From assembly GCA_950097015.1 (NCBI GenBank), contig CATNEN010000011.1, positions 3,314,501-3,378,500 of the forward strand: 64,000 bases of DNA, given 5' to 3'. The stretch comes from Macrostomum hystrix (lineage: Eukaryota; Platyhelminthes; Macrostomidae). This document shows positions 43,901 to 55,519 of the stretch, in pieces. Position numbers and translations under genes: made by a program. Numbering within the stretch: position 1 is the first letter of the stretch; every line of letters starts with the position of its first letter. The notes under the pieces were generated by a model. The model saw only the letters and a list, made by a program, of their open reading frames with translations, was not told the DNA's origin and searched no databases.

Positions 43901-46900
43901 TCCTCTGCTTAGATTAGAATGTGAGGGGACTGTCTGCACACAGCCCCTCCTCTGCTTAGATTAGAATGTGAGGGGACTGACTGCACACAGCCCCTCCTCT
44001 GCTTAGATTAGAATGTGAGGGGACTGACTGCACACAGCCCCTCCTCTGCTTAGATTAGAATGTGAGGGGACTGACTGCACACAGCCCCTCCTCTGCTTAG
44101 ATTAGAATGTGAGCGGACTGTCTGCACACAGCCCCTCCTCTGCTTAGATTAGAATGTGAGGGGACTGACTGCACACAGCCCCTCCTCTGCTTAGATTAGA
44201 ATGTGAGGGGACTGACTGCACACAGCCCCTCCTCTGCTTAGATTAGAATGTGAGGGGACTGACTGCACACAGCCCCTCCTCTGCTTAGATTAGAATGTGA
44301 GCGGACTGTCTGCACACAGCCCCTCCTCTGCTTAGATTAGAATGTGAGGGGACTGACTGCACACAGCCCCTCCTCTGCTTAGATTAGAATGTGAGGGGAC
44401 TGACTGCACACAGCCCCTCCTCTGCTTAGATTAGAATGTGAGGGGACTATCTGCACACAGCCCCTCCTCTGCTTAGATTAGAATGTGAGGGGACTGTCTG
44501 CACACAGCCCCTCCTCTGCTTATATTAGAATGTGAGGGGACTGACTGCACACAGCCCCTCCTCTGCTTAGATTAGAATGTGAGCGGACTGTCTGCACACA
44601 GCCCCTCCTCTGCTTAGATTAGAATGTGAGGGGACTGACTGCACACAGCCCCTCCTCTGCTTAGATTAGAATGTGAGCGGACTGTCTGCACACAGCCCCT
44701 CCTCTGCTTAGATTAGAATGTGAGGGGACTGTCTGCACACAGCCCCTCCTCTGCTTAGATTAGAATGTGAGGGGACTGACTGCACACAGCCCCTCCTCTG
44801 CTTAGATTAGAATGTGAGGGGACTGTCTGCACACAGCCCCTCCTCTGCTTAGATTAGAATGTGAGGGGACTGTCTGCACACAGCCCCTCCTCTGCTTAGA
44901 TTAGAATGTGATGGGACTGTCTGCACACAGCCCCTCCTCTGCTTAGATTAGAATGTGAGGGGACTGTCTGCACACAGCCCCTCCTCTGCTTAGATTAGAA
45001 TGTGATGGGACTGTCTGCACACAGCCCCTCCTCTGCTTAGATTAGAATGTGAGGGGACTGTCTGCACACAGCCCCTCCTCTGCTTAGATTAGAATGTGAG
45101 GGGACTGTCTGCACACAGCCCCTCCTCTGCTTAGATTAGAATGTGAGGGGACTGACTGCACACAGCCCCTCCTCTGCTTAGATTAGAATGTGAGGGGACT
45201 GACTGCACACAGCCCCTCCTCTGCTTAGATTAGAATGTGAGCGGACTGTCTGCACACAGCCCCTCCTCTGCTTAGATTAGAATGTGAGGGGACTGTCTGC
45301 ACACAGCCCCTCCTCTGCTTAGATTAGAATGTGAGGGGACTGACTGCACACAGCCCCTCCTCTGCTTAGATTAGAATGTGAGGGGACTGTCTGCACACAG
45401 CCCCTCCTCTGCTTAGATTAGAATGTGAGGGGACTGTCTGCACACAGCCCCTCCTCTGCTTAGATTAGAATGTGATGGGACTGTCTGCACACAGCCCCTC
45501 CTCTGCTTAGATTAGAATGTGAGGGGACTGTCTGCACACAGCCCCTCCTCTGCTTAGATTAGAATGTGATGGGACTGTCTGCACACAGCCCCTCCTCTGC
45601 TTAGATTAGAATGTGAGGGGACTGTCTGCACACAGCCCCTCCTCTGCTTAGATTAGAATGTGAGGGGACTGTCTGCACACAGCCCCTCCTCTGCTTAGAT
45701 TAGAATGTGAGGGGACTGACTGCACACAGCCCCTCCTCTGCTTAGATTAGAATGTGAGGGGACTGTCTGCACCTAACCCCTCCTCCAGTAACGTCATAGC
45801 ACAAAGATGGATGAAAATCAAAGTAATTTCTCACCTGGAGATCTTCTTTGCCAAATCAAGGATGAAACTCCACGCCAGTCGCTTACTATCACGCATAGCA
45901 ATAGTCCTTACAGCGTGGTTATCGAAAACCTTGCTGGTCTCCTCAAGTAGCGGCATCAAAGTGCGCAGTTGCTTGTCAAGACGGTTGTCGATGCAGGTGA
46001 GAATTGTGGAGCGCAACCTACGAACAATTGTTAGAGTCCGGCTATTAATAAGCAAAAAAATGTGTTTTTGTGTAGCTGGCGACAGAACGTACTGTTAATT
46101 CACCTAATTATTTCATTCACAGAAGTGTCGTTCTGGCCGCTTAAACTTTCAATCTTGGCTGATTGACGCCTGATTGATTTTAGTTGGCGACAGGACAAGC
46201 AGAAGAAATTCTCCGCATTGTCCTCGTCGGGAATGCATCCCAGTTGAAGTAGTTTAGCCAGCACTCGACTGCGAATTGTCGTATTGGTAGCTTCGTCGAA
46301 GCCGGAATCTGACGGTGCTAAGTCGATTTTATTGAGAACAATGATCAGTTGAGAACTCGCGCAACCAAATCTGAGCTGAAGGAGGTCTTCCTCAGTCTGG
46401 AAGATAAAAAGGAAAATAAGGGAATTGATGGGGATGATGGGGTTAACGGGTTTGCCATTGGCACATTTATTTGGGGCGCAGACGCGGAGAGAAGGCTTGG
46501 GGGGCTTGTCGTGCAATTTACGCCCTTGAGGGTCGACCTCCGAGGCACAGTGAAGAAAGTCAGGGCAGATGTACACGCCTGTGTGGGTGTGTGCCTGCGT
46601 ACAGTATCTGTGTGCGTGTGTGCTCAGGATTCAGCGAAATGGGCAGAATTGCTTCCTCGCTAGTTGCGGGTCTAGTTTGGCCAAATGATGTGCCATTGCC
46701 CGCAGCCCTTCTGCAGTAATTGGAAACTATTATTTTTATATTATAAAGGGAATTGATTTTTATTTTTGCTGGCCCATATACAAGTATCGGGATCTAGGGG
46801 TACTAGGCTCGTAGATAATTTGTTCTCAGCGGAATGAGATTCCCAGCGATGAAACAGAACCGGGAACCTCTCGATTAATGCCATCATCGGCATCGATGAT

Positions 46901-48193
46901 GTAGACAATAACAGCTGGTTCGGAGGCTCCAAGAGGCCATTTGGTGACAGGCGGTAGGTCTGGTCCGGCTGGCGAGTCAATGATCTCAATGCCACTGCGC
47001 TCCAGCAAGTCGTTTCTGATCCCCAGCTCGACAATGGACAAGCCCGCTAAAATGGAAGCCGAGTGCTCAATTTCTGAGTCCGGATTGTTTTCCGTGTCAC
47101 TGGAGTGACGCTGGTAGGGAGTTGGCGAATAGCGCAGCTTGCGAAGTTCGCTTAGCGACGACTCATGCGGGCCCTGCGATTGGCTGACGATTGTCTGACC
47201 TTGACGAAAAGTTTTAGGGTCGCAATTTGAAAGCGGTTGATTAAAAATGAACTTGAATACTTAACGCTGAAAATCTGTACTCTGGACTTGAATTAAGAAC
47301 AATTAAGTCATTTCGAATTATCGATTATCGAATTATCGAATGACGCAACACTCTTCATGCCTACTTCACGATACCTCCGAAACCGAATGACCGATTTTCG
47401 TGAAAGTCCATCATATTTATTTAAACTTTCCGCCCTTACTTTCGATGAACTAACTTTCAAAACCGTCCGACGTCAGCATCGTCGAGATATTCAGCGATTC
47501 TCAGGTAGCAATGATAACTAACATTGCTCTGTATGGCAAGTCCATATTTCGGGTAATGATTACTTATTATTAATTACCAATATAATCAGTACGATATAGT
47601 CAAAAAGAACAGCCGACACATGACAAAATTTTGTGAGCAGAAAATTATGCATATATTGGTGGTTTTGCCACCAGACAACCCGTCGACAATCGTTGAATAT
47701 CTCGACGATGTCGATGTTTTGTGATTCTGGAAGTTGTTTCATCGGATAGAGCGGAAAATTTGAGCCCGTGTTCTGCATTTTCACGGCGATTGGTTGAATA
47801 TTTTGGGAGATTTGGGGAAATGGGAAATGTGGCTATTTGACAGCCCCGTGATCATTCTACTGTGTCCCTGTTGCTGTAGCAGGCTGTCTGTCTGTCGCAA
47901 TTACCCAGCATCTCGTTGACCAGGCTGCTTTTGCCACACTTTGGCTGGCCCATCACCAGCAGCTGCGGTCGCCCGTCCGTGCCACCGATGATCAGAGGCT
48001 GGACTGCGTCGCAAGCGGCTTTCAGTCTTCGCCAGGCGTCGCTCAGATTGAAATCGCACGGCATCACAGCGGACTGTGTCTGCCTGTACACAGCTTCGAG
48101 GACATCGCCAGCTTCGGCTAAAATGTCTTTGATAGCGGCTGCATCTAAGGCGGTCTTCGAGTCTGTCGACTTCACGGGTGAATCGTGAGGCAT
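40946..48193 (-). CDS. DSTYK: DSTYK homologue: GTPase plus (pseudo)kinase, 9 exons, 869 aa
   Basis: Exons: 47905-48193, 46868-47199, 46104-46396, 45835-46017, 42622-43115, 42086-42473, 41764-42016, 41440-41648 and 40946-41114. All phases agree. The second donor, GTTCCC, is weak. N-terminal dynamin-like GTPase: P-loop GQPKCGKSS (82-90), a DxxG-like IIDSPAG (Asp171) and NKID (229-232). The helical middle with EKKTEINEAV...MEFKE and RTTDEVIAKLTEFQ matches vertebrate DSTYK (dusty/RIPK5). Kinase-fold C-terminus: VAMVIKKL (beta-3 Lys), a catalytic loop HTNLHLANIF where HRDLKxxN is expected (His735, Asn737, Asn742), LTDCGLA in place of DFG (Asp756), PPELL for APE, and DVFSLGIVL. The HRD aspartate is Asn, so catalysis is doubtful. 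Human DSTYK has about 929 aa, and its kinase motifs are intact while its GTPase motifs are degenerate (from memory). The start ATG may be preceded by a non-coding 5' exon. Confidence 0.85.
41235..41350. repeat. Short 24-bp tandem repeat in the last DSTYK intron
   Basis: Between four and five copies of GTGTACTGAATAGCTGTTAT plus TGAA in intron 41115-41439. Confidence 0.9.
43140..45775. repeat. Minisatellite in DSTYK intron 4, 47-bp unit
   Basis: About 56 copies of a 47-bp unit (GTGAGGGGACTGTCTGCACA, CAGCCCCTCCTCTGCTTAGA, TTAGAAT). Variants GTGATGGGAC, GTGAGCGGAC and GACTGACTG recur in ordered blocks. It is the longest array in the window and almost exactly fills intron 43116-45834. Confidence 0.97.
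46440..46720 (+). mobile_element. SINE (family A) in DSTYK intron 2
   Basis: Shares CTTGTCGTGCAATTTACGCC, GAGGCACAGTGA, TGCGTACAGTATCTGTGTGCG, GGGCAGAATTGCTTCCTCGC and AAATGATGTGCCATTGCCCG with the copies at 13.5 and 15.0 kb. The tRNA-like head is degraded. Inside intron 46397-46867, antisense to the gene. Confidence 0.72.
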
Positions 48194-48289
48194 TTCCTGG
48201 ATAGTTATGAAATAGGGAATACCGAAATTACGGAAACGGTACTAATTTGCTATCATTGAGTGAGTATTTAGGGCTATTGTATCTCGGTG

Positions 48290-48475
48290 TGGGATAATTG
48301 GGTGTCTACTGTGCATGGTGACATTTCTCGATGAAATGTGTACTTTAGGGACATTGCTCTCTATGGAGGATAATTGGGTGTGTTCTGTGGTGACATTTCT
48401 CGATGGAATGTGTACTTTAGCCACATTGCTCTCGATGGAGGATAATTATGTGTACTTTAGGGACATACGAGTATC
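48290..48475. repeat. Two to three copies of a ~70-bp direct repeat
   Basis: The blocks GTGACATTTCTCGATG, AATGTGTACTTTAG, ACATTGCTCTC and ATGGAGGATAATTGGGTGTG repeat upstream of the first DSTYK coding exon. Confidence 0.8.
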
Positions 48476-48499
48476 GACAGAGGATCATTCGGTGTGATC

Positions 48500-51320
48500 G
48501 TTGTTAATCCAAAGCAGGGATAATTAACATTGTAGCTCTTTTATTTACTATGCACAACTTACCAATTTTTCGTAGGTATCCTGTTGAATCGAACTATTTA
48601 AATTAACAGTCTGTTTAAAAATTCTCCGTGTCTAAATTGTTTGTCTGCAGTTTTGTAGATAAAAATCTTGGCTTGATAGATAAGCAACCCTGAACTGTCT
48701 GCTTTCAGTTGTCTGTCTTATCGTCTACATTTAAAACATTTGCATGGAGGCCGTGTTCCAGGTCATACAGTTGTAGATAAGGCAGCTTTTATTGGTGCGT
48801 TTCGTCTCTTTCTACTAGTACACTAACTGCGAGACAGAGGCAGCAGATATATGAGCGGTGTAAGAGCGGAAACTCGCTGAAACTCGCCCAGGATCGTGTG
48901 AAGAACAATATTTATGTTCTGCGATTTGCGTCTTTAGATTAAAATGGTAATGAACATTCGAAACACAGTCGATTGTATAATTAATTATGCAGCAGTCTTT
49001 TAACTCCACAATATTATGCTGCAAAATTTAGCATTTAGTCTTAATTCTTACTGCTTTGTACATTCTACGGCATAATAAATCAAGCCAGCGGTAATCAAAT
49101 ACTTTACCTTCAATGCTTCCGTGTCGTGCATAGCTATAAAAATGCTGTTTCTTATTTGGCTTCTGCTCACTGCTTTGCAATGCCGCTGAAAAGTGTCGAA
49201 CTTGCTGCATAAGTCAGGGACAACTTAAAACAAGTCAGGACGAACCGCCGAAACAAAGACTAAAGGTCTCAAAGACCTCTGAGAGCTAGGCTGAACGTGT
49301 GGAAGGGTCCAAAGGATCGAAGGTGGCAAACGAGCCGAATCACTGAAGAGTCCAAATGTTGACGGATCCGCCGAAGAGATCCTCGACTTGCTCTATATAG
49401 AGCCAAAGTCACGCACGCACGCCGTGATCGCGTGATCTGCCCGACCTTGACCCGTTTACCACAGAACCCGATCACGTGGTTCGGCTGCTATGCGTTGATT
49501 GGCTAGGATGGGAGTGGGATAGGCGCACGCTCGGAATAAAATAATGATTTATTACCGAAAAACGATGGGACGCCTGATTACATAACATGATTTATGATAT
49601 TGGGGGAACAAACGGAATTATGGAGCTGGGTGCGCGACAAAAAATAGGGATCGGTTTATGAATGTGTGCGTAGTGGGAGCGGGAAGGGGTTGGTGTGCTG
49701 GACAGTTCTGAAGGGTCATAAATCATTAAGAATGCAGGCAGGTGGTTGCATTTTGACAGACGAAAAACCATGATGAATTTTTTACGACCGGGAGGGACTT
49801 GGTAGCTCAAGTTGTCATCGTACAAGGGGAGGAAGGGTACATGGGAAGGGCAGAATATTATTCCTGAAATATTAAAACTCTTCTTAATAATATTAATATT
49901 AAAGCTCGCTGTAACATCAGAATCAATTTTTTAACGAGTTTCTAACTTTTGTCTCACGCGTGTCGGTCATTTGCTTGTCATAATTTTTCACGAGATGAAA
50001 ATTCTGCCTTTATAAGTGGCGATTAAAAGTATTAAATTAATAATACAACGTTATGAGACGACATGCTGATAGTTGTTTAATTTTTTTTGTTTATTCATAA
50101 GCAAGTCACCAAAAGATGATACTAACGCTATGCGACGGACAAAATAGCAAGAATGCCAATGTACATATAGACTTTGGACTTCTATAGCCAGCATCTAGCA
50201 AGTTATAGATGCTAGCAAGTGGAGCAATTAAAAAGCTACAAAGTGTCGTGACAAAGTAATGAAGTAAAAAGTAACGGTTTAAAGCCAGCCAGCATTAGAA
50301 TTAGCATTAGATTAGAATTAGAGCAGAAAAACAAAAGCTAACAGCCAAGCAAACACTTTAGCTGAATATTTTGATAATGCAACGGTTTTTTTAGGACAAG
50401 AAAAAAATTATCCAGACAAAAATTGGCACTTTGCTTGTACATTTCATGCTATGAAACTCCGCGAAAGCTATTAATTGTACAACGGGAAAGTAGAACAGAA
50501 TAATTCGGGAAATTTAATCAATTTAGAAGAAAATATATTTTCACTGACTACTGATAACTTAAAATAAAAATCAAATAACTCTTGAGCAGATAACCAAAAA
50601 ACGTTTAGTCGCTTTTAATTGCAATTATATATTTACTTAATTTTGAAGGAGCAAGTGAACACTTTTAAGTTAACTAAATTAGTGAAAATAATCTTTTTTT
50701 CCATTGATTGTCGATTATTGATTCAGAAAATAAGTAGTCACCGTAGTTGGAACATATTATTTATCTATTGCAAAATTAAGAAGAATGCTTCAATAGATTG
50801 GATTAGTGTACACATAATCTAACTTCAATTTGTTTTCGATCCACACAATACAACAATTTTTATATATTCTAGAAAAAACGTGTTTTTGTGAAACCTGCGT
50901 TTCTAATAGATTTGCAGAGAAGGAAAATTATTCTAGTTCCAGTAGACTATGTACTGCTTGTAAATGATACACAAGTGAGTATATCTACATATTTGTTAAA
51001 AATTTCCCGTACAAGTACGTACGAGTAGCTCTCACTTTTTAAGAATTTTTTCAATATTTTCATATTGCAGTATTTCGAACTTGATTACCACAATCTGATT
51101 GCTATGCTTTAAGACGAATTTAAAATTTACTCCTAAAATTTCCATTTCAGCAGAAAAATTATACAGCACTAAGACGCTTCTAATGAATAGAATATAGAAA
51201 TTTAAATTGCACATTGTAATTTAAATTTGAATTTAAATTCCTTTTAGAATGCGCACGCTGTAAAATTCTAAAATAAATTTAAATTAAAAAATAATGACCA
51301 GTAAATTGTGTACACAATGA
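48500..51320. other. Intergenic DNA, no confident gene
   Basis: No conserved coding sequence is recognised. A possible minus-strand promoter with a short leader frame lies at 49030-49410 (separate entry). The rest is AT-rich. Confidence 0.45.
49391..49404 (-). promoter_or_regulatory. Palindromic TATA-like element, possible promoter
   Basis: GCTCTATATAGAGC is a perfect 14-bp palindrome containing TATATA. About 180 bases downstream on the minus strand a short frame begins at 49210 and reaches a plausible donor (GAAGGTAAAG). This could be a 5' exon of the DSTYK gene at 48193, but joining it in phase to that exon does not work, so it would have to be untranslated there or belong to another transcript. 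Confidence 0.25.
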
Positions 51321-51419
51321 AAGTGGCGTACGAAGAAATTGATGACGTCACATTCTCAGTTCTGATGCTATAAACTCATAAAATTTAGACTTGCATTAAA
51401 CTTTCTGCGTACGCCACTG
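51321..51419. mobile_element. Tiny inverted-repeat element (possible MITE)
   Basis: Ends AAGTGGCGTACGAAGAAA and TTTCTGCGTACGCCACTG are inverted repeats with few mismatches around about 60 bp. No clear target duplication. Directly beside the transporter poly(A) signal. Confidence 0.35.
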
Positions 51420-51420
51420 C

Positions 51421-51426
51421 TTTATT
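51421..51426 (-). terminator. Poly(A) signal of the MFS transporter gene
   Basis: AATAAA on the minus strand, 61 bp after the stop codon at 51487. Confidence 0.5.
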
Positions 51427-51486
51427 TTCAGCCTCAATAAATCTCTGATGCAATTAATTTTTATAAGCGAAACACAAAAAGCGAAA

Positions 51487-53566
51487 TCAATAATCCTTAG
51501 CATTTTGACCAGTTGAACCGCGCTCTCGCACCGCAGCTGACGGTTCGATTTCATCGGGTATGGGCAAATCCAGCTGCTTCACCAGCTCGTACTTATGACC
51601 GCCGGGTGCTGCGCTGGCCCTGGCTGCCATGCGCAGCATAATAATGGACGTCAGCAGCGCCAGAAACTTGAAGAACATTAGAAAGCCCTGGATCACAAAG
51701 AAGTAGCGATACTCGTATCTCTCGGCTATCATGGCGGTGACTGACGGTGACAGGGCCATGCCGACTCCCATTCCGGCAAGGCTAAATGGGTAGGCCAGGT
51801 GTCCCGGTAGGGTTGTCATCTCCTCGCCAGCCGGGAACAAGAATGTGATGCTCGGACCCATGCAGAAGCCTGACACGTAGGCTAGGAAATAGCTGAGCGT
51901 CTTGTTTGAAGCGACAACCTCCCAGTAGATGAGTGAGCAGGACATGAAAAATGTTGTAGTGCTCAGAATATATTTGAGTCGATTCTTTAGCAGATTCTTG
52001 GTGAGCACAGCGATGATGGCGGCAATGGCGTATGTTGATGCTTCGCCGGAAGCAAAAAGCAGAGTAAGATGAGAGCTCTTTGTTAAGGAGGCCTCCCTGC
52101 GTCGAACATAGTCTGCCAGGTTAAGTAACATCCCGTAGGTGACGATGCTAGTCATGATGCGATCGAAAAACCACAGTATCAGGTAGGGGATTTTCTCGCG
52201 CTCAACTTCCCAGATGGCGCCGAAACACTTTTTATCGTTGGCGTAGGGCGGCAGATCCTCGCGTTTAGTGAAGAAGACGCTGCCTGTGAGGTTCACGAAG
52301 AAATAAATGACGCCAAGGATGATGAACGCGTTTCTCCAGTTGTACATTTCGATCAGGTACGCGTACAGCTGAACGAACAGGATGGAAGCGATGGAGCCGC
52401 CGCTGACTAGAGTGGTGGCCAGGATGTGATAGGGGTGCTGCTTGTCGAAGTGCTCGTTAACCACCAGGCCGACAACGCTGAGAATGAGAGACGATCCGAT
52501 GCCGTGAAACAGGGTGTGGGTGAGGAACAGCCAGTGCGGACTGGGCACGAATGCGCTGGTGATACACGCGAGCAGTATGGCGAATGTTCCGGCAGCTTGG
52601 AAGAGCCGAAATCGGCGACCGTAGGCCAGGATGGCAGACGTACTCAGTGTCGTGGTCATATAGCCGAACGCTGCGTAGGAATCGCCAATCCAGTTTAGCT
52701 CAGCCAGTGTGATGGTCGAGTTGAACTCAACGTGAAGCTGAGCTACAAAGACGCCAAATGCGCGACGCTTACCACCGAGGAAGATGACATTGATGGCTGC
52801 GAAGGCCAGGATGAGCCACGCCCAGGTCTGCTGACGCTGGCGCTGCTGACTCGGCGGGCTGCGAAAAAGTTTGTTGCCAGTGAGATGAAAGATTTCAGCT
52901 TATATCCTTTGGATAATATAAACCAGGGGTCGGCAAACTCGACTCGCCAGATGCTCCCAAATCCGATCTCCGGTCCAGCTTACGGTCTTTCCCCTGTCTC
53001 ATCTCTCCTCAGTCTCGTCTCTCTTGTGTCTTATCCCTCCCCTGTCTCATCTCTTCCCTGTCTCATCTATCCCATGTCGCATCTTTACCGTGTTTCATCT
53101 CATCTCTGTCTCATCTCTGGCTCATCTCTGGCTCATCTCTGACTCATCTCTGACTCATCTCTGACTCATCTCTCGTGTGTCTTATCGCTCATCTTTACCG
53201 TCTCATCTCTCCCCTAGCTACAGTCTACAGTCAATGCGGCCTGCTATCGTCCTATAGGTTCTCTCTTTGGCCCGCTAGCTGCCGACCCCTGATTTAAACG
53301 ATAAAATCACAGCTATTACGCGGTGCATTCAATGATCTGTTGCTCAGTTCAGCCTCACTGACAAGCACACAAATCGTTTCCCTAAATAAATACAATAGAT
53401 CATAAGATTTGATTGAACAGTCGCAGAGATCACTCAAGTGCGCACTCACATTGTTCCTAGGTAAATATACTATTTAAATATAAAATAAAATGCCTCTGAA
53501 ATAGATTTTTGCTCCTTACCGATCCTCTTCTAAATCCTTGACGCACCTTAAACATGATTCTTTCAT
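51487..53566 (-). CDS. Monocarboxylate-transporter-like MFS protein, 2 exons, 472 aa
   Basis: Exons: 53520-53566 (15 codons plus 2 bases) and 51487-52858. Donor GTAAGG and acceptor TTTTTCGCAG join in phase. Twelve hydrophobic segments can be picked out, the first being TWAWLILAFAAINVIFLGG. RRAFGVFVAQL, a cytosolic loop after segment 6 (FFTKREDLPPYANDKK), and NEHFDKQHPYHILATTLVSG in the position of the SLC16 YFxK..LAxG..xxG motif support an SLC16-like (MCT) transporter in the plasma membrane. The usual DGGWGW signature before segment 1 is absent (QQTWAW), so the substrate cannot be named. The C-terminal tail is acidic and short. The earlier ATG inside exon 2 (MTTTLS) would delete segment 1 and is unlikely to be the true start. 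Confidence 0.85.
52924..53291 (+). mobile_element. hAT-type MITE carrying a minisatellite, copy B
   Basis: Ends CAGGGGTCGGCAAACTCG and AGCTGCCGACCCCTG. The flanking duplication ATATAAAC / ATTTAAAC (52916-52923, 53292-53299) has one mismatch. Its right flank, read in reverse, matches the left flank of copy A (GCGGGCCAAAGAGAGAACCT). The internal array is only about 0.2 kb here versus 0.76 kb in copy A. In the transporter intron 52859-53519. Confidence 0.86.
52990..53215. repeat. Minisatellite inside hAT-type MITE copy B
   Basis: Units such as CCCTGTCTCATCTCT and CTGACTCATCTCT are the reverse complement of the array in copy A (AGAGATGAGACAGG). Confidence 0.9.
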
Positions 53567-55519
53567 GAGATCGAAGCGAAAGTTAGACTAACAGCTACAA
53601 TTTACTGTTATCATATATGGTCTGTCGCAAATTATCTTCGAATAATTAATTCTTATCGTCAGCGGGAAATTGTATAGATAAGACAGGTGCTGAAAACAAA
53701 CTTCTACGACTAAAATGTGACAGCGGTACGTATGGCAGGCAGACTATTTTGCTCCATCACTCCAGAATTTGTGTCTGCCTCATTCTTATATGACTTCACC
53801 TCTCTCCCTCTCTCTCTTTGCTGCCTCTTCTCTCCTGCTATGCTGCACCCTCACTTTGAGCAGTTCTGAGTCGTTCTAACCGGTGCAGTGGGGCACAATA
53901 TCGAATGTCTATAGTCTTCGCAAAGGTTGCAGGGTACAAATAAGAATTGTCTGGACTGTACATTGCCACAGTCTCATTGTCATTGTGAGTGGCAATGCAT
54001 AAGTTTCATCATGGTGTTCGCTAGAAGATACACACCACTTTTCAGTACCTTAATTGTCATTCTCTTTATATTTAACAACCGCCACCAGTTGCTTTGTGAA
54101 TTTACAGCAACAATGGCTTTAAAAGCTTCTGGTAACCCAACCCCCACTCACGGGTACTCACGCAGAAATCTATTCATCATACACATGCATAGGACCTAGC
54201 GATCTTTCCAACAGTTCTTAACTTACGTGAGACGCTTTGAGAGCTAACAGTTTTAGAACACTCGCATTCAAGATACTTATAGAGACCGCATGATAAATTG
54301 ACACTTGAATGCGACTTACATTGCAATGGCGGCACACATGGACCGACTAAGTGGGAGTTGGTTCGATATCAAGCAAACACGAAATCTATAGTCAACTTGA
54401 TTCTTTGGAGTTTTAGCAGTCAGATCAGATTGGAATAGTTGCCAAAATATGTATATATGTAGAATCTAGAGTGGGTGATCGAAAAACGGCAAACCTGTAG
54501 TCTCGAACGACCATATTTAAGTTCTGCATACCACTCACTTCTCTCTCTCTCTCCGAATGCAAGCCTAAATCCTCTGTCCCTTCACCCCCCTGCGTGCACG
54601 GGAAGTTTCAACTCATTTCACAATTTGATCCCACTAAGCTAGATCCTTGTCTAGCCTAAAAAATCGTTTCTGTACGCTGTAAAGAGTCACCATGGCTGAA
54701 CTGCTGCAGAGCGACCGCGTGTGCCTCCAAAGTTTAGTCGTGGTGGAAGAAGATCAGGGGAACAGATCGCAAAATCAACAATTTTTATACCGAAAGCAAT
54801 AAATTTATGCTGGAAGTTCTAAGCGGGAAATTATCAATCAACAAGTTTTTTTGGTTCGTTACAAATTTTGTCGATCCCTTACTGTTTAAATAATTGTTTC
54901 ATTTCATTTCATTTTAGATTGAATCTAGATGCAGTTAATAGCATAACCTAGGGTGTACAACTGTTTAGTCCATGGACAGGTGGGGTCAACACGCCCCACT
55001 AAAATATTTAGTTTCAGAGCAGAAGAGAAAATCAATAGAGTGGTCCAGTTTATTTAATGTATAAGATTCTCATTGCGCCTTGCACATAGGGATAAGCTCC
55101 CATACTATTGTGTGAATTCGGTCAAATTGTATACAAATTAGAAACGGCAGAAGACTATTTTTTAACAGCGTGTCTTCAAAGCCAATTTAGTGTCAGCATG
55201 TACAATGGAGCAGTTTGTGAAGAGGGCAACTGCAGAAAAAGAGTTGAGTTGAGAAGGGCCAGTGCAATACATTTATGCACGAAAATTGCAGCTGTTGGCC
55301 AACAAATGTTTTATCCCACGTCTTTCCTAGAAACACCAACAAGTATTTGAGACATGACGCTCCGCTTAAAATTCATTTTAGCTCGCTTCAGCCAAAACTA
55401 ATATGTGGAGTTCAACGCTAAGGAATTTCACATAAATTTTCCACTGTAAAACAGCTGCGGTTTCTCTCTTATAGCCCTTATGCTTTACTATGGAAGCCCT
55501 TGGTTTTAGTTAATGTATG
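53567..55519. other. Intergenic DNA
   Basis: No gene is recognised. The plus-strand frame at 53927-54199 has no family resemblance. A family-B SINE tail core (GTTTAGTCCATGGACAGG) lies at about 54962-54979. Confidence 0.45.
54945..55010 (+). mobile_element. SINE family-B tail fragment
   Basis: GTGTACAACTGTTTAGTCCA followed by TGGACAGGTGGGGTCAACACG matches the region at 7976-8020. Confidence 0.5.

Noticed and set aside
47560-47784. Extra DSTYK exon between the P-loop exon and the 46868-47199 exon
   Set aside because: A possible acceptor exists, but the frame required by phase runs into a stop without a good donor. Joining 47905 directly to 47199 gives a consistent phase.
49028-49210. First coding exon of the DSTYK homologue
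   Set aside because: It has a plausible donor after GAAG, but the phase does not join to the exon at 48193, whose own ATG is suitable. Kept only as a possible untranslated or unrelated exon.
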